Assembly (NCBI GenBank): GCA_934247935.1 | Contig: CAKQKE010000009.1 | Span: 1-64,000, forward strand | Direction of reading: 5' to 3' | Source: an uncultured Clostridia bacterium | GTDB taxonomy: Bacteria > Bacillota > Clostridia > Christensenellales > Borkfalkiaceae | Length of the DNA stretch: 64,000 bases | In this document: positions 18,366 through 28,069 of the stretch, piece after piece | How the letters are laid out: the number at the start of each line of letters is the position of its first letter | Position numbering within the stretch: the first letter of the stretch is position 1 | Translations under genes and position numbers: made by a program | The notes under the pieces: model-generated | Told to the model about the DNA's origin: nothing | What the model saw: the letters and a program-made list of their open reading frames with translations, nothing else | Database searches by the model: none

Positions 18366-18423
18366 CTTTAATGCGTTAAAGCAAGCATGCGTTTATTATA
18401 CTTTAGTGCGCTAAAGTTGTCAA
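18366..18423 (-). promoter_or_regulatory. promoter and two TrpR/YerC-type operators of the transporter operon
   Basis: On the minus strand TTGACA (18423-18418), 17-bp spacer, TATAAT (18400-18395). The spacer contains the palindrome CTTTAGTGCGCTAAAG (18401-18416). A second, CTTTAATGCGTTAAAG (18366-18381), lies at about +20. They share the pattern CTTTARTGCGYTAAAG and are the obvious sites for the YerC-like protein of the same operon. Confidence 0.82.
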
Positions 18424-18631
18424 GCGTTTTTAAGGGGTAATTTAAAATTTTTTTATCGTGACATTATCGGCGGATTTTCGGCAAATCGTAGGGGTTGATT
18501 TTGTGGGGTTTAAAGGGGCGTCGGGTTGTTGCGGATATTTTTGCGTATTATAATAATGATAATACTTTTACCTGTAAAAATATAAATTTAAAGGATCATA
18601 TATAAAGATGGCAGATTTTACCGTTGACTTT

Positions 18632-18661
18632 TTTAGCGCATACGTATTGCGCAAAAACGTT
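18632..18661. repeat. TACGTA palindromic dispersed repeat, copy
   Basis: TTAGCGCA, TACGTA, TTGCGCAAAAACG. It lies in the 18424-18939 gap, which has no gene I can support; the gap is AT-rich and its promoter for the lipoprotein genes downstream is not obvious. Confidence 0.6.
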
Positions 18662-18939
18662 AAGACAAGGTAAAAAGCCAATAACGAGACATTGATAATG
18701 ACGCTAAACACTTAAAATATATATAAAACGATAATTATAAATAAAGTAGCGTTTAAATAAATCGGCACAAAAATTAATAAAATGGTTTGACATAAAAAAA
18801 TCAAGAGTATATAATGTGTAATGCAATAAAAAGAATTTAATTTTAACCTGAATTTTTAGCCGATATAAGATTAATTTAAAATTTCTTCGGTAAAGTTTTG
18901 GCAAAAATTGAGATTTTTTTAAAAAAAGGAGATAAAAAG

Positions 18940-20655
18940 ATGAAAAGAGTAATATCGCTTTTAATAGCGTGCGTGCTTACGGTTGTGTGCGCGGTCGGTT
19001 TCGTCGGTTGCGGAAAAGACGGGGCAAACGGCAAAAACGGAGCAAACGGACAAGACGGAAAATCCGCATACCAAATTTGGCTCGACAACGGACACAGCGG
19101 AACGGAGCAAGATTTTTTGAATTGGCTTAAAGGAGAAAAGGGCGACCAAGGTCAACAAGGTACACCCGGACAAAACGGTGCTAACGGTCAGGACGGTCAA
19201 AACGGAAAAGACGGCGTGGGTATTGCCGACATAAAAATCGAAAACGGCAAACTTTACGTAAAGTATACAAACGGCAACGATTACGTTGACTTAGGTCAGG
19301 TAAAAGGAGCGGACGGACAAAACGGCACAAACGGAACCACTCCTACGATTGAAATATCTGCCGACGGTTATTGGGTAATCGGCGGAATAAAGACCGAAGC
19401 AAAAGCAGTCGGAACTAACGGTAAAGACGGGGCAAACGGAACCGACGGCAAGGACGGTACTAACGGTAAAGACGGAGCAAACGGGAAGTCGGCATATGAA
19501 ATCTGGCTTGCATGCGGAAACACCGGCAGTGAAGAGGACTTTTTGAACTGGATTAAAGGTTCGGCGGGAGAAAACGGAGAACAAGGCAAATCGGCATATG
19601 AAGTATTCAAGGATTATTATCCCGAATACACCGGCAGCGAAAAAGATTGGATAACGGCTGTTGCCATGGGAGACAAGTGCGCGCTTTTCGGGCATAAGTA
19701 CGACGACGGAGTAATTACAAAACAACCCACAAAGGACGCAACGGGCGAAATGACTTACACTTGTTCGGTTTGTAAACAAACAAAAACCGAAGAATTGCCG
19801 AAATTGGAAGTTCCTGCAACGTATGAAGAAAACGGAAGAAAATACGTAAATTGGGGGACATATCCTCAAACTCGCGTAAGCGATGCGGCTTTAGTTGCCG
19901 AATTAAATAAATTGACCGAAACAAACAGCAGAGGATATTATTCGTATAACGGCGAAGAGTACGCAAAATTAACGGCAACGCCGTATGCAACGGGCGACGC
20001 TTATTTATACAGCGACGGCACGGCAGTAACCAGCAGTACGACCGAGTGGTTTAAAGTTGAACCCATTAAATGGAAAGTCGGCGTGACGGAAACCGACGCT
20101 GTTAAGGTGATAAGTGCGGTAGTACTCGATATATCTTATTATTATGAAAATGAGGAAAGCAGGACTATAGACGGAGAGACGATATATTCCAACAATTACA
20201 AATACTCTACTTTAAGAGAGTTTTTGAATAACGGTTTTTATAACACTGCGTTTACTTTGATGCAGCAAAGCGCAATACTTACGACCGAAGTGGATAACAG
20301 TGTAGACGGTACTAATTACACGCTTTATCATAAATCCACAAAGTACGCTTGCGAAAATACTTTTGATAAAATATATGCGTTAAGTTATAGAGAGGTAAGT
20401 ATGTCTTACTTTGGAGATAGTACGGAAACGGCAACTAATGAAAGAATACTTAAAGTAACCGATTATGCAAAAGCAAAAGGCGTATATTGGGGAGTAGAGA
20501 GTTCTACATACGGCGGTAATTGGTGGCTTCGTTCGCCAAATTGCTTAAATGAGAGTACCGCAAGTTATGTTCATGCCAGCAGCAGTTTAATGTTCGACTC
20601 TGTCAGTAACACTCAAATAGGCGTTGCGCCCGCAATGCGATTAAGTATTGCTTAA
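18940..20655 (+). CDS. collagen-like DUF6273 surface lipoprotein, paralogue 1
   Basis: 571 residues; start fixed by AAAAAGGAG and a lipoprotein signal (MKRVISLLIACVLTVVCAVG, lipobox FVGC). Collagen-like G-X-Y runs at about 25-40, 67-92 and 165-190 alternate with copies of SAYQIWLDNGHSGTEQDFLNW, a short module common in bacterial collagen-like proteins. Then a zinc-ribbon-like CALFGHKY...CSVCKQTK segment and, from about 305, a DUF6273 domain with WGTYPQT, WFKVEPIKW, NWWLRSPN and a terminal GVAPAMRLSIA. Cell-surface protein, role unknown. Confidence 0.88.
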   Translation: MKRVISLLIACVLTVVCAVGFVGCGKDGANGKNGANGQDGKSAYQIWLDNGHSGTEQDFLNWLKGEKGDQGQQGTPGQNGANGQDGQNGKDGVGIADIKIENGKLYVKYTNGNDYVDLGQVKGADGQNGTNGTTPTIEISADGYWVIGGIKTEAKAVGTNGKDGANGTDGKDGTNGKDGANGKSAYEIWLACGNTGSEEDFLNWIKGSAGENGEQGKSAYEVFKDYYPEYTGSEKDWITAVAMGDKCALFGHKYDDGVITKQPTKDATGEMTYTCSVCKQTKTEELPKLEVPATYEENGRKYVNWGTYPQTRVSDAALVAELNKLTETNSRGYYSYNGEEYAKLTATPYATGDAYLYSDGTAVTSSTTEWFKVEPIKWKVGVTETDAVKVISAVVLDISYYYENEESRTIDGETIYSNNYKYSTLREFLNNGFYNTAFTLMQQSAILTTEVDNSVDGTNYTLYHKSTKYACENTFDKIYALSYREVSMSYFGDSTETATNERILKVTDYAKAKGVYWGVESSTYGGNWWLRSPNCLNESTASYVHASSSLMFDSVSNTQIGVAPAMRLSIA

Positions 20656-20674
20656 ATAAAAAGGAGATAAAAAT

Positions 20675-22363
20675 ATGAAAAGAATAATATCGCTTTTAAT
20701 AGCGTGCGTGCTTACGGTTGTATGTGCGGTCGGTTTTGTAGGTTGCGGAAAAGACGGAACAAACGGTAAAAACGGATTAAACGGGCAAGACGGAAAATCC
20801 GCGTACCAAATCTGGCTCGACAACGGACACAGCGGAACGGAGCAAGACTTTTTGAATTGGCTTAAAGGCGAAAAGGGCGACCAAGGTCAACAAGGTACAC
20901 CCGGACAAAACGGTGCTAACGGTCAGGACGGGCAGAACGGAAAAGACGGCGTGGGTATTGCCGACATAAAAATCGAAAACGGCAAACTTTACGTAAAGTA
21001 TACAAACGGCAACGATTACGTTGACTTAGGTCAGGTAAAAGGAGCGGACGGACAAAACGGCACAAACGGAACCACTCCTACGATTGAAATATCTGCCGAC
21101 GGTTATTGGGTAATCGGCGGAATAAAGACCGAAGCAAAAGCAGTCGGAACTAACGGTAAAGACGGGGCAAACGGAACCGACGGCAAGGACGGTACTAACG
21201 GTAAAGACGGAGCAAACGGGAAGTCGGCATATGAAATCTGGCTTGCATGCGGAAACACCGGCAGTGAAGAGGACTTTTTGAACTGGATTAAAGGTTCGGC
21301 AGGTGAAAAGGGCGCAAACGGAAAATCCGCTTACGAAATTTTCAAAGACTATTACCCCGATTACACGGGCAGCGAAATGGATTGGATAACGGCTGTTGCA
21401 ACGGGCGACAAATGCGCGCTTTTCGGACATAAGTACGACGACGGCGTAATTACCAAACAACCCACAAAGGACGCAACGGGCGAAAAGACTTACACTTGCT
21501 CGGTTTGCAAAAAAACGAAAACCGAAGAATTGCCCAAGTTGGAAGTTCCTACAGTGTATGAAGAAAACGGAAGAAAATACGCAAATTGGGGCAGTTATCC
21601 TCAAACGCACGTTAGCGACGAAAGTTTAATTTCCGAATTGAATAAATTGACCGAGACAAACGGCAAAGGGTATTATACGTATAACGGCGAAGAATACGCC
21701 AAAGTAACCGCTACGCCTTACAAGACGGGCGACGCTTATTTATACAGCGACGGCACGGCAGTAACAAAAAACACGACCGAATGGTTTAAAGTTGAACCGA
21801 TTAAATGGAGAGTGCTTGAAGAAAATGACGGCACAGTTAAAGTGATTAGCGATTTAATACTCGACGCGTCTTGTTACTATGTGAAAGATGCTTATAGGAC
21901 CATAGACGGAGAGACGATATATCCCAACAATTACAAACATTCTACTTTAAGAGAATTTTTAAATAACGGTTTTTATAATTCGGCGTTTACAACTACGCAG
22001 CAAAACGCAATACTTACGACCGAAGTGGATAACAGCGCAAGCACTACAAGTAATTCTACAACTAAATATGCATGTGAAAACACGTTGGATAAGATGTATG
22101 CGTTGAGTAGCGAGGAGTGTAATTCTACATACTTTGCAAGCAATGCAGAAAAGCAAATTAAAGCAACGGATTTTGCAAAAGCAAAGGGCGTATATTTGGG
22201 GACGGGAGACTATAAAGATTGCGGGTGTTGGTGGCTTCGTTCGCCTATCGGTGATTACGATAGTCGCGTTGAAAGTGTCTACGGTGGCGGCTATAACGGC
22301 CCTAACAATGTTTATTTTGCTAATATCGGCGTTGTGCCCGCAATGCAATTAAGCGTCGCTTGA
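20675..22363 (+). CDS. collagen-like DUF6273 surface lipoprotein, paralogue 2
   Basis: 562 residues, 19 bp after paralogue 1 with AAAAAGGAG. Signal, collagen-like part and linker are nearly identical to paralogue 1 at the DNA level, while the C-terminal 150 residues differ and end GVVPAMQLSVA. This is a recent tandem duplication or gene conversion of the 5' two thirds with a diverging tip. CWWLRSPIGDYDSRVESVYGGGY is the variable stretch before the end. Confidence 0.88.
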   Translation: MKRIISLLIACVLTVVCAVGFVGCGKDGTNGKNGLNGQDGKSAYQIWLDNGHSGTEQDFLNWLKGEKGDQGQQGTPGQNGANGQDGQNGKDGVGIADIKIENGKLYVKYTNGNDYVDLGQVKGADGQNGTNGTTPTIEISADGYWVIGGIKTEAKAVGTNGKDGANGTDGKDGTNGKDGANGKSAYEIWLACGNTGSEEDFLNWIKGSAGEKGANGKSAYEIFKDYYPDYTGSEMDWITAVATGDKCALFGHKYDDGVITKQPTKDATGEKTYTCSVCKKTKTEELPKLEVPTVYEENGRKYANWGSYPQTHVSDESLISELNKLTETNGKGYYTYNGEEYAKVTATPYKTGDAYLYSDGTAVTKNTTEWFKVEPIKWRVLEENDGTVKVISDLILDASCYYVKDAYRTIDGETIYPNNYKHSTLREFLNNGFYNSAFTTTQQNAILTTEVDNSASTTSNSTTKYACENTLDKMYALSSEECNSTYFASNAEKQIKATDFAKAKGVYLGTGDYKDCGCWWLRSPIGDYDSRVESVYGGGYNGPNNVYFANIGVVPAMQLSVA

Positions 22364-22494
22364 GACTAATTTAAAATTTTCGGCATAAAATATTATTAAA
22401 ATCTTGAGATAAAACTACAAAACACACTTTGCAACGTTAAATTGTTTTATATATTTTTAGCGTTTGTAAAGGAAGAAAAACTAAACAAATGCAC

Positions 22495-22566
22495 AATAGC
22501 GATAAAGTTTTTTAAGCGTTTAAATTAAAAACCGCCTTAAATAATAATTCTTTATCGCTATTTTTA
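22495..22566 (+). terminator. terminator of the lipoprotein pair
   Basis: AATAGCGATAAAG and CTTTATCGCTATT form a 13-bp stem around a 42-nt loop, followed by TTTTATG. Confidence 0.6.
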
Positions 22567-22656
22567 TGTTTTTTCGCGTTTAATTTGCGACTTTTTGTGA
22601 TTTTTTACTGTTAAATCGATATTTTGCGCGTCAAAAGCATTATTTTTAAAAAATGA

Positions 22657-22685
22657 TTTACTTTTGTATCTTTATATGATATAAT
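22657..22685 (+). promoter_or_regulatory. promoter of the CorC/HlyC-like gene
   Basis: TTTACT, 17-bp spacer, TATAAT, ending 39 bases before the ATG. Confidence 0.7.
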
Positions 22686-22724
22686 AGAAAAACAAATTTA
22701 TGTAAAGGAGAAAATTCTATTCTA

Positions 22725-24026
22725 ATGGACCCTGAACCTGAACCCGAACCCAACACGGTTGCTATATTGTTTATCATTATAGTGATTTTAATTGCTATGT
22801 CGGCATTTTTTTCCGCAACGGAAACTGCGTTTTCGTCGGTAAACACCGCAAAACTTAAAGTTAAAGCGGCAGACGGCTCTAAACGAGCAAAACTCGCGCT
22901 GCACCTCGCGGACGAAAAATACGACCAACTTTTGTACACCGTTTTAATAGGTAACAACATCGTCAACCTCACTATGGCGACCTTGTCGACTTTGATGTTT
23001 GCTCAACTCATCACGTCGAGCGAATCTCTTTCGGCGACGGTATCGACGATAGTTTCGACGATTGCGGTGCTTATTTTCGGCGAAACGACGCCCAAAACGA
23101 TTGCAAAAGAAAGACCCGAAGCAATTTCGATGGCGTTTTGCCATATAATTTACTTTTTAATGATAGTGTTTAAACCGCTTACTTTGGCATTTTCGGGACT
23201 TAAACGGTTGATAAGAAAGACGTTCAAACTTAAAGAAGTTGACGACGGACTTACCGAAGAAGAACTTTTGACCATTGTCGAAGAGGCAAACGAAGACGGT
23301 ACGCTCGATAAAAACGAAACCGAACTTATTTCAAGCGCGATCGAATTTAACGACGCCGAGGTGGGAGATATTCTCGTGCCGAGGGTTGACGTAGTTGCGG
23401 TAAGTCAGGAAATGAGCATGGAAGAGATTAAATCGGTATTTATTCTCAACGCTTATTCGCGTATGCCCGTGTACAACAAGAGCATAGACCAGATTGTGGG
23501 TATGCTTCATGAAAAAGACTTCTTTAAAGCATACGTAAGCGGCGAAACGAGTATAAATGGCATTGTAAAGCCTATCGCAATCGCTTCCGAACATATGAAA
23601 ATTTCCACGCTTTTGTCTCAAATGAAAGCCAAGAAAATACATATGGCGGTGGTGCTCGACGAATATGGCGGCACGCTCGGCATTGCGACTATGGAAGACG
23701 TTCTGGAAGAACTTGTAGGCGATATTTGGGACGAACACGACGAAGTAGTCGATTATTTCACTAAAAAGGACGATAATCATTATATCGTCGACGGCAGAGC
23801 CGACCTTGACGACTTTTTCGAGTTGTTTTCAATCGAAGACAGAGAAGATAAATTCGACGCTCAGACCGTTTCCGGTTGGGTAATAGAAAATCTCGGCATT
23901 ATCCCAAGACCCGGGCTTTCGTTCGATTATGAAAATATCCACGTTACCGTTACTCGTTCAAACAACAGAAAAGTACACGAAGTAGAAGTGGAAATAAAAG
24001 AAAAAACCGACGAAAAAGAAGATTGA
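22725..24026 (+). CDS. CNNM/CorC/HlyC family membrane protein
   Basis: 433 residues. N-terminal CNNM (DUF21) membrane domain with about four helices (10-30, 65-85, 93-112, 130-150), containing AFFSATETAFSS and the ETTPKTIAKE motif; two CBS domains (about 205-325: VPRVDVVAVS, MPVYNKS, MAVVLDEYGGTLGIATMEDVLEELVGDI); and a C-terminal CorC_HlyC domain (about 345-425). Proteins of this type take part in Mg2+ or Co2+ efflux. The odd MDPEPEPEPN start follows AAAGGAG. Confidence 0.92.
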   Translation: MDPEPEPEPNTVAILFIIIVILIAMSAFFSATETAFSSVNTAKLKVKAADGSKRAKLALHLADEKYDQLLYTVLIGNNIVNLTMATLSTLMFAQLITSSESLSATVSTIVSTIAVLIFGETTPKTIAKERPEAISMAFCHIIYFLMIVFKPLTLAFSGLKRLIRKTFKLKEVDDGLTEEELLTIVEEANEDGTLDKNETELISSAIEFNDAEVGDILVPRVDVVAVSQEMSMEEIKSVFILNAYSRMPVYNKSIDQIVGMLHEKDFFKAYVSGETSINGIVKPIAIASEHMKISTLLSQMKAKKIHMAVVLDEYGGTLGIATMEDVLEELVGDIWDEHDEVVDYFTKKDDNHYIVDGRADLDDFFELFSIEDREDKFDAQTVSGWVIENLGIIPRPGLSFDYENIHVTVTRSNNRKVHEVEVEIKEKTDEKED

Positions 24027-24043
24027 TTTTTATATGAGGTTGT

Positions 24044-24078
24044 GCGTTTTGCACGATACGTAGCGTATAAAAACGTCG
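24044..24078. repeat. TACGTA palindromic dispersed repeat, copy
   Basis: CGTTTTGCACG, ATACGTA, GCGTATAAAAACGTCG. Starts 18 bases after the stop codon upstream. Confidence 0.55.
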
Positions 24079-24137
24079 TTTTATGTGATTGCGGAAAAAA
24101 CAAGACGCATAAAAACAAAACTAAAAAATAAAAATTT

Positions 24138-24174
24138 AAGGCGTTGCGATAAACTTTATCGCAACGCCTTTTAC
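24138..24174. terminator. bidirectional terminator between convergent genes
   Basis: AAGGCGTTGCGAT pairs with ATCGCAACGCCTT, a 13-bp perfect stem with A/T runs on both sides, serving the CorC-like gene and the ABC exporter. Confidence 0.85.
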
Positions 24175-24204
24175 GTGTTTTTAAGTTGTACGTTTTTAAA
24201 TTTA

Positions 24205-26817
24205 CTATTCCGTTCTTAAAGCAACCACGGGGTCTTTCTTTGCCGCAATGCTCGAGGGGATAAGCCCGGAAACAGCCGTCAATATTACGCTTATTCCGAT
24301 TAAAATCAGCGCGCCTATTGCTGGTAGTTTGGCAATGCCTATAAGGGTGGGTACAAGCGAATGAATAATCGCGTTGACGGGCAGACACAAAATCAAAGCG
24401 AGTAAAATGCCTATAATTCCCGCAATAAAGCCGACGATAAGCGTTTCCGCATTGAAAATTTTGCCGACGTCTCGCTTGCTTGCTCCTAAACTTCGCAAAA
24501 TTCCTATTTCTTTCGTCCGTTCGAGTACGGAAATGTATGTGATTATACCAATCATAATAGACGAAACCACAAGCGAAATACCCACGAAACAAATTAGCAC
24601 TATAGATATCGCTTTTATTATTTCCCCGATAGAACTCATAAGGACTTCGTAATAATCCGAATAAGAAATTTCATCCGATTTTTTGTTTACGGAAGAGTTG
24701 TAAGTTTTTATAAAGCGCGAAATGTAGTCTTTATCTTCAAAACTGTTGGGGTATAAAAGTATTTTATTCGGGTTTGCCGTGTCGACGTAACCGAGTTTAT
24801 TGAGTGCGTCTTGAAAAGCGGTAGAGGACGAGTCGAGTTTTTGTCCGTCAAGCACGCTCGTCGTGGGGGAGTTGAGTTGAGCGGTTATGGCGGGCGAAGC
24901 GTTTATCATTTGAATAAGTTTGTCGGTAAGTGCTTTGTTGTATACCGCAGTGCCGCTTATAGATACCGAATTTACGTTCTTTTTTCTTCTCAGAATTCCC
25001 GTTACTTTTACCGTGACAAAGTTGTTTTCGTTGCTCCAATACTCGTCGGTCACTTCTTTATTGACGTAATAGTTGTATTTTTCGCTGCTTTCATCCGTTT
25101 CGAGGACGTATTTCATCGCGTTGGGGACAATTCTGAACGTTTTGCCCAAAATGTCCTTTTCCATATCATAAGATTTTACGTCGGTTGCGGGGTTGTAAGT
25201 TATGCCGTATTCCTCTTGCAAGTATGCAAGTACGAATTCGTTGTATTTATCCGGCATTGTTTCGTATAAAAGTTTTGCCGTGGCGTTTATTTCTTTAAGC
25301 GAGTTGTAAGTCGCGTTATATAAAAGCGAAGCGGTGTCTTTAAGTCCCAGCATGAAAAGAACGTAATCGTTGATTTGATTGTATTTATCTACCACAATCA
25401 TTATTTCGGTCGCGCTTGTCTGCTCGGAATATTTCCCGCAAATTAAGTCGAACTGGCTTTGAACGAGTTGTCTGTTTTCAATCATTTCCGACCAGACTGT
25501 GGTTGAAATAATCGATTTTGCGGTATTGAACGCCTTTTTCGTCTGCTCGTCTTTAATAGAATTTATAAGCGAAGTGAGCGCGGTGTTTAAATTTTGCGGC
25601 GAAGTTCCGTCTTTCGGGTCGGAATAAATTGTTTTTGATACGTTGTAATCGTATGCAATGTTTATCACTTTGCTTCTGTCGATGTTGTTTTCGAGATATA
25701 CTTTAAAATCTTTTAAATTGTTCGTCTTTTGCGAATTGGTTATCGCCGTAATCACGTCCGAAAGGGCGGGGTTGGCGGTGATGGTTTTGTCGTTTGGGTA
25801 AGCGGGTTTGTTTGTCGAAGAAGAATCGAGTATCGACCCCGCCGCACCCAATATGTTGTCCGCCATTTGCGAGTATTTATATATCGTCACGGGTGCGCCC
25901 GACAATGCGTCCACTTGCAGTTTGTCTATATAATTCTGAAAGCCGCTCGATACCGCCAAAATAAGCGCGATGCCTATTATGCCAAGCGAGCCGGCAAACG
26001 CCGTAAGTAAAGTCCTCGTCTTTTTAGTGATGAGATTTTTAAGGCTCAATGCGATTGCCGTAAAAAACGACATTCTCGGTTTTTTGTCTTGTTTAGAGCG
26101 TACGGTTGCTTTAATCGCGTCTTTTTTTGGTGGTTTCACGTCATAAGGCATGCTGTCGTTTTGCACTTGCCCGTCTTTTAAATTGATTATTCTCGTGGAG
26201 TAATCGTTTGCGAGTTCAGGGTTGTGCGTGACCATTATTATGAGTTTGTCTTTTGAAATCTCTTTCAATAAATCCATTATTTGCACCGACGTTTTCGTGT
26301 CGAGCGCACCTGTCGGCTCGTCCGCCAGAATGATTTTAGGGTTGTTTACGATCGCCCTTGCAATAGCAACCCTTTGCATTTGTCCGCCCGAAAGTTGGTT
26401 GGGCATTTTGTGTATCTGGTCTTTAAGCCCCACTTTTTCCAAAGCCTCGACGGCGCGTTTTTTCCGCTCTTCTTTGCTTATACCCGAAAGGGTCAACGCA
26501 AGTTCTACGTTTGACAAAACCGATTGGTGCATGATGAGGTTGTAAGATTGAAAGACAAAACCTATCGAGTGGTTCCGATAATTGTCCCAATCTCTGTCGG
26601 TATAATCTTTTGTGCTTACACCGTCGATTATAAGGTCGCCTTGCGTGTATCTGTCAAGCCCGCCAATAATGTTGAGAAGGGTGGTTTTGCCGCAACCCGA
26701 CGCACCCAAAACGGACACAAACTCGCTGTCCCGGAAATTTATGCTTACGCCGTTCAGTGCGTTTACCGTGGCGTTGCCCGTTATATAATCTTTAGTTATG
26801 TTTTTTAATTGCAACAT
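24205..26817 (-). CDS. fused ABC exporter (ATPase + FtsX-like permease)
   Basis: 870 residues. About 1-235: ATPase with GASGCGKTT, LSGGQMQRVAIARAI and [13 protein letters not shown] membrane helix near 265-290, a large extracellular domain of about 400 residues, then an FtsX domain with three helices at the C-terminus (about 735-865; ISVLERTKEIGILRSLGASKRDVGKIF). ATPase first, permease second, as in MacB. Such fused proteins export peptides or antibiotics. An operator-like palindrome lies in front of the gene; the local regulator is not in this window. Confidence 0.92.
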   Translation of the reverse strand: MLQLKNITKDYITGNATVNALNGVSINFRDSEFVSVLGASGCGKTTLLNIIGGLDRYTQGDLIIDGVSTKDYTDRDWDNYRNHSIGFVFQSYNLIMHQSVLSNVELALTLSGISKEERKKRAVEALEKVGLKDQIHKMPNQLSGGQMQRVAIARAIVNNPKIILADEPTGALDTKTSVQIMDLLKEISKDKLIIMVTHNPELANDYSTRIINLKDGQVQNDSMPYDVKPPKKDAIKATVRSKQDKKPRMSFFTAIALSLKNLITKKTRTLLTAFAGSLGIIGIALILAVSSGFQNYIDKLQVDALSGAPVTIYKYSQMADNILGAAGSILDSSSTNKPAYPNDKTITANPALSDVITAITNSQKTNNLKDFKVYLENNIDRSKVINIAYDYNVSKTIYSDPKDGTSPQNLNTALTSLINSIKDEQTKKAFNTAKSIISTTVWSEMIENRQLVQSQFDLICGKYSEQTSATEIMIVVDKYNQINDYVLFMLGLKDTASLLYNATYNSLKEINATAKLLYETMPDKYNEFVLAYLQEEYGITYNPATDVKSYDMEKDILGKTFRIVPNAMKYVLETDESSEKYNYYVNKEVTDEYWSNENNFVTVKVTGILRRKKNVNSVSISGTAVYNKALTDKLIQMINASPAITAQLNSPTTSVLDGQKLDSSSTAFQDALNKLGYVDTANPNKILLYPNSFEDKDYISRFIKTYNSSVNKKSDEISYSDYYEVLMSSIGEIIKAISIVLICFVGISLVVSSIMIGIITYISVLERTKEIGILRSLGASKRDVGKIFNAETLIVGFIAGIIGILLALILCLPVNAIIHSLVPTLIGIAKLPAIGALILIGISVILTAVSGLIPSSIAAKKDPVVALRTE

Positions 26818-26829
26818 AAGCGTACCTCG

Positions 26830-26880
26830 TAAACTATACGTAGTTTAGTCAATTATAACAGTTTTCAATTCAAAACGCAA
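26830..26880 (-). promoter_or_regulatory. promoter and operator of the fused ABC exporter
   Basis: On the minus strand TTGCGT (26880-26875), 17-bp spacer, TATAAT (26857-26852), then the palindrome TAAACTATACGTAGTTTA (26830-26847) between the start site and the ribosome site: a typical repressor site. Confidence 0.65.
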
Positions 26881-27103
26881 CGAAATAACAATTTTTGCCC
26901 GACAAAATAAGCGTTAAACGGTCGCATTGTTTGTCGCAATATGGAAAAACATATTAAATAATCGACTATATTCGACAAACGTTGTCAAAACAAGCAAAAT
27001 TTTTCGACAAAATATGTTTTATAATCAAAAGGAAATCAATCGTTGACGGCAAGTTTTATAGCAAAAACGAGAGATTTTTATAGATGATTTTGCGGAGGAA
27101 ATT

Positions 27104-28069
27104 ATGCAGGCAGGAAAAATTTTAATCGTATCGGCAATAATGACGTTTGTAATGTGTTTCGGGGTGTTGTGCGTGTCTATGGCGAGCGGTTGGGAAAGAT
27201 ACCGCGAGTTGAAAGTGAAAATAAGCAACATCGAGAAAGAAAAACCGACACAAAACGACCCGACAGTTGACGTTGACGACCTTTTGAATAAAATTGCGCG
27301 GCTCGAGGAGAAAATAGATAAAATAAATAAAGATTTTCAAATCGATTCGGGCAAAATCGAAGAGTCGTTGGCTAAATATAAAAACGACGCTTTGTCAACG
27401 CTTTATACTCTCGATAAAACGCAAGAGGGTGAAGATTTGTTGAGCGCAGGGGAAATAAATGCGTTTGCGCAAAACATTGCCGCCATAAATTATTCGTTCG
27501 ACGGGGTAAACAACGAAGAGGAACTGAAAGTGGTTGTCGAAAAATACAAACACAAAATCGACGCGGTAATTTTGTCGGCTGAAAACTTGGCTGCGGCAAA
27601 AGTGGCGGGCGGCGAAAATCTGAAAAAATTGACGGAAGAAAAAATTGCGGCAATAAGCAAACTTGACGAGTTTAAAGCAAACGGTTTGCTCAATCAAGAC
27701 AGTTATGATGATTATATCGGGCAAATTGACGCGCTTTTCGGCGATGATGTTTTTAAAAACGCAAGCAGCGAAAACGAAGTCGTTGAAATATATAAACAAG
27801 CGAGCAACAAACTCGAAAGTATTAAAAAAGAAGCCGAAACCGCCGTCGGACAAATAATTAAGGAGAGAATGGATAAGGTCAAAAAAATAGCGACCGACAA
27901 GATAGAAAACGAGATTTTTTCTCAAAGGCAAAACCACCCCGAACTCGTTGCCGAACTGCTTAAAATAAGAAAGAAGTATCTCGATGAAATCGCGCTTTTA
28001 AACACCGAAGAAGAGGTGGCGAGCGCATATGCCGATTTCTCGCGCGAGGTGTACTCGCTTTGCGGATAA
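27104..28069 (+). CDS. membrane-anchored coiled-coil protein, unknown
   Basis: 321 residues, start after TGCGGAGG. One N-terminal membrane helix (about 5-27), a coiled coil (about 32-80, LNKIARLEEKIDKINKDF) and then three or four helical repeats with an 'AENLAAAKV...KLTEEKIAAISKLDEF' style that recalls FIVAR or DUF1542-like extracellular helical domains. No enzyme motif. Overlaps the next gene by 10 bp, so the two are translated together. Confidence 0.75.
   Translation: MQAGKILIVSAIMTFVMCFGVLCVSMASGWERYRELKVKISNIEKEKPTQNDPTVDVDDLLNKIARLEEKIDKINKDFQIDSGKIEESLAKYKNDALSTLYTLDKTQEGEDLLSAGEINAFAQNIAAINYSFDGVNNEEELKVVVEKYKHKIDAVILSAENLAAAKVAGGENLKKLTEEKIAAISKLDEFKANGLLNQDSYDDYIGQIDALFGDDVFKNASSENEVVEIYKQASNKLESIKKEAETAVGQIIKERMDKVKKIATDKIENEIFSQRQNHPELVAELLKIRKKYLDEIALLNTEEEVASAYADFSREVYSLCG

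Noticed and set aside
24205..26817. Two separate genes (ATPase and permease)
   Set aside because: One uninterrupted frame joins both domains; no stop or internal start with ribosome site between them.
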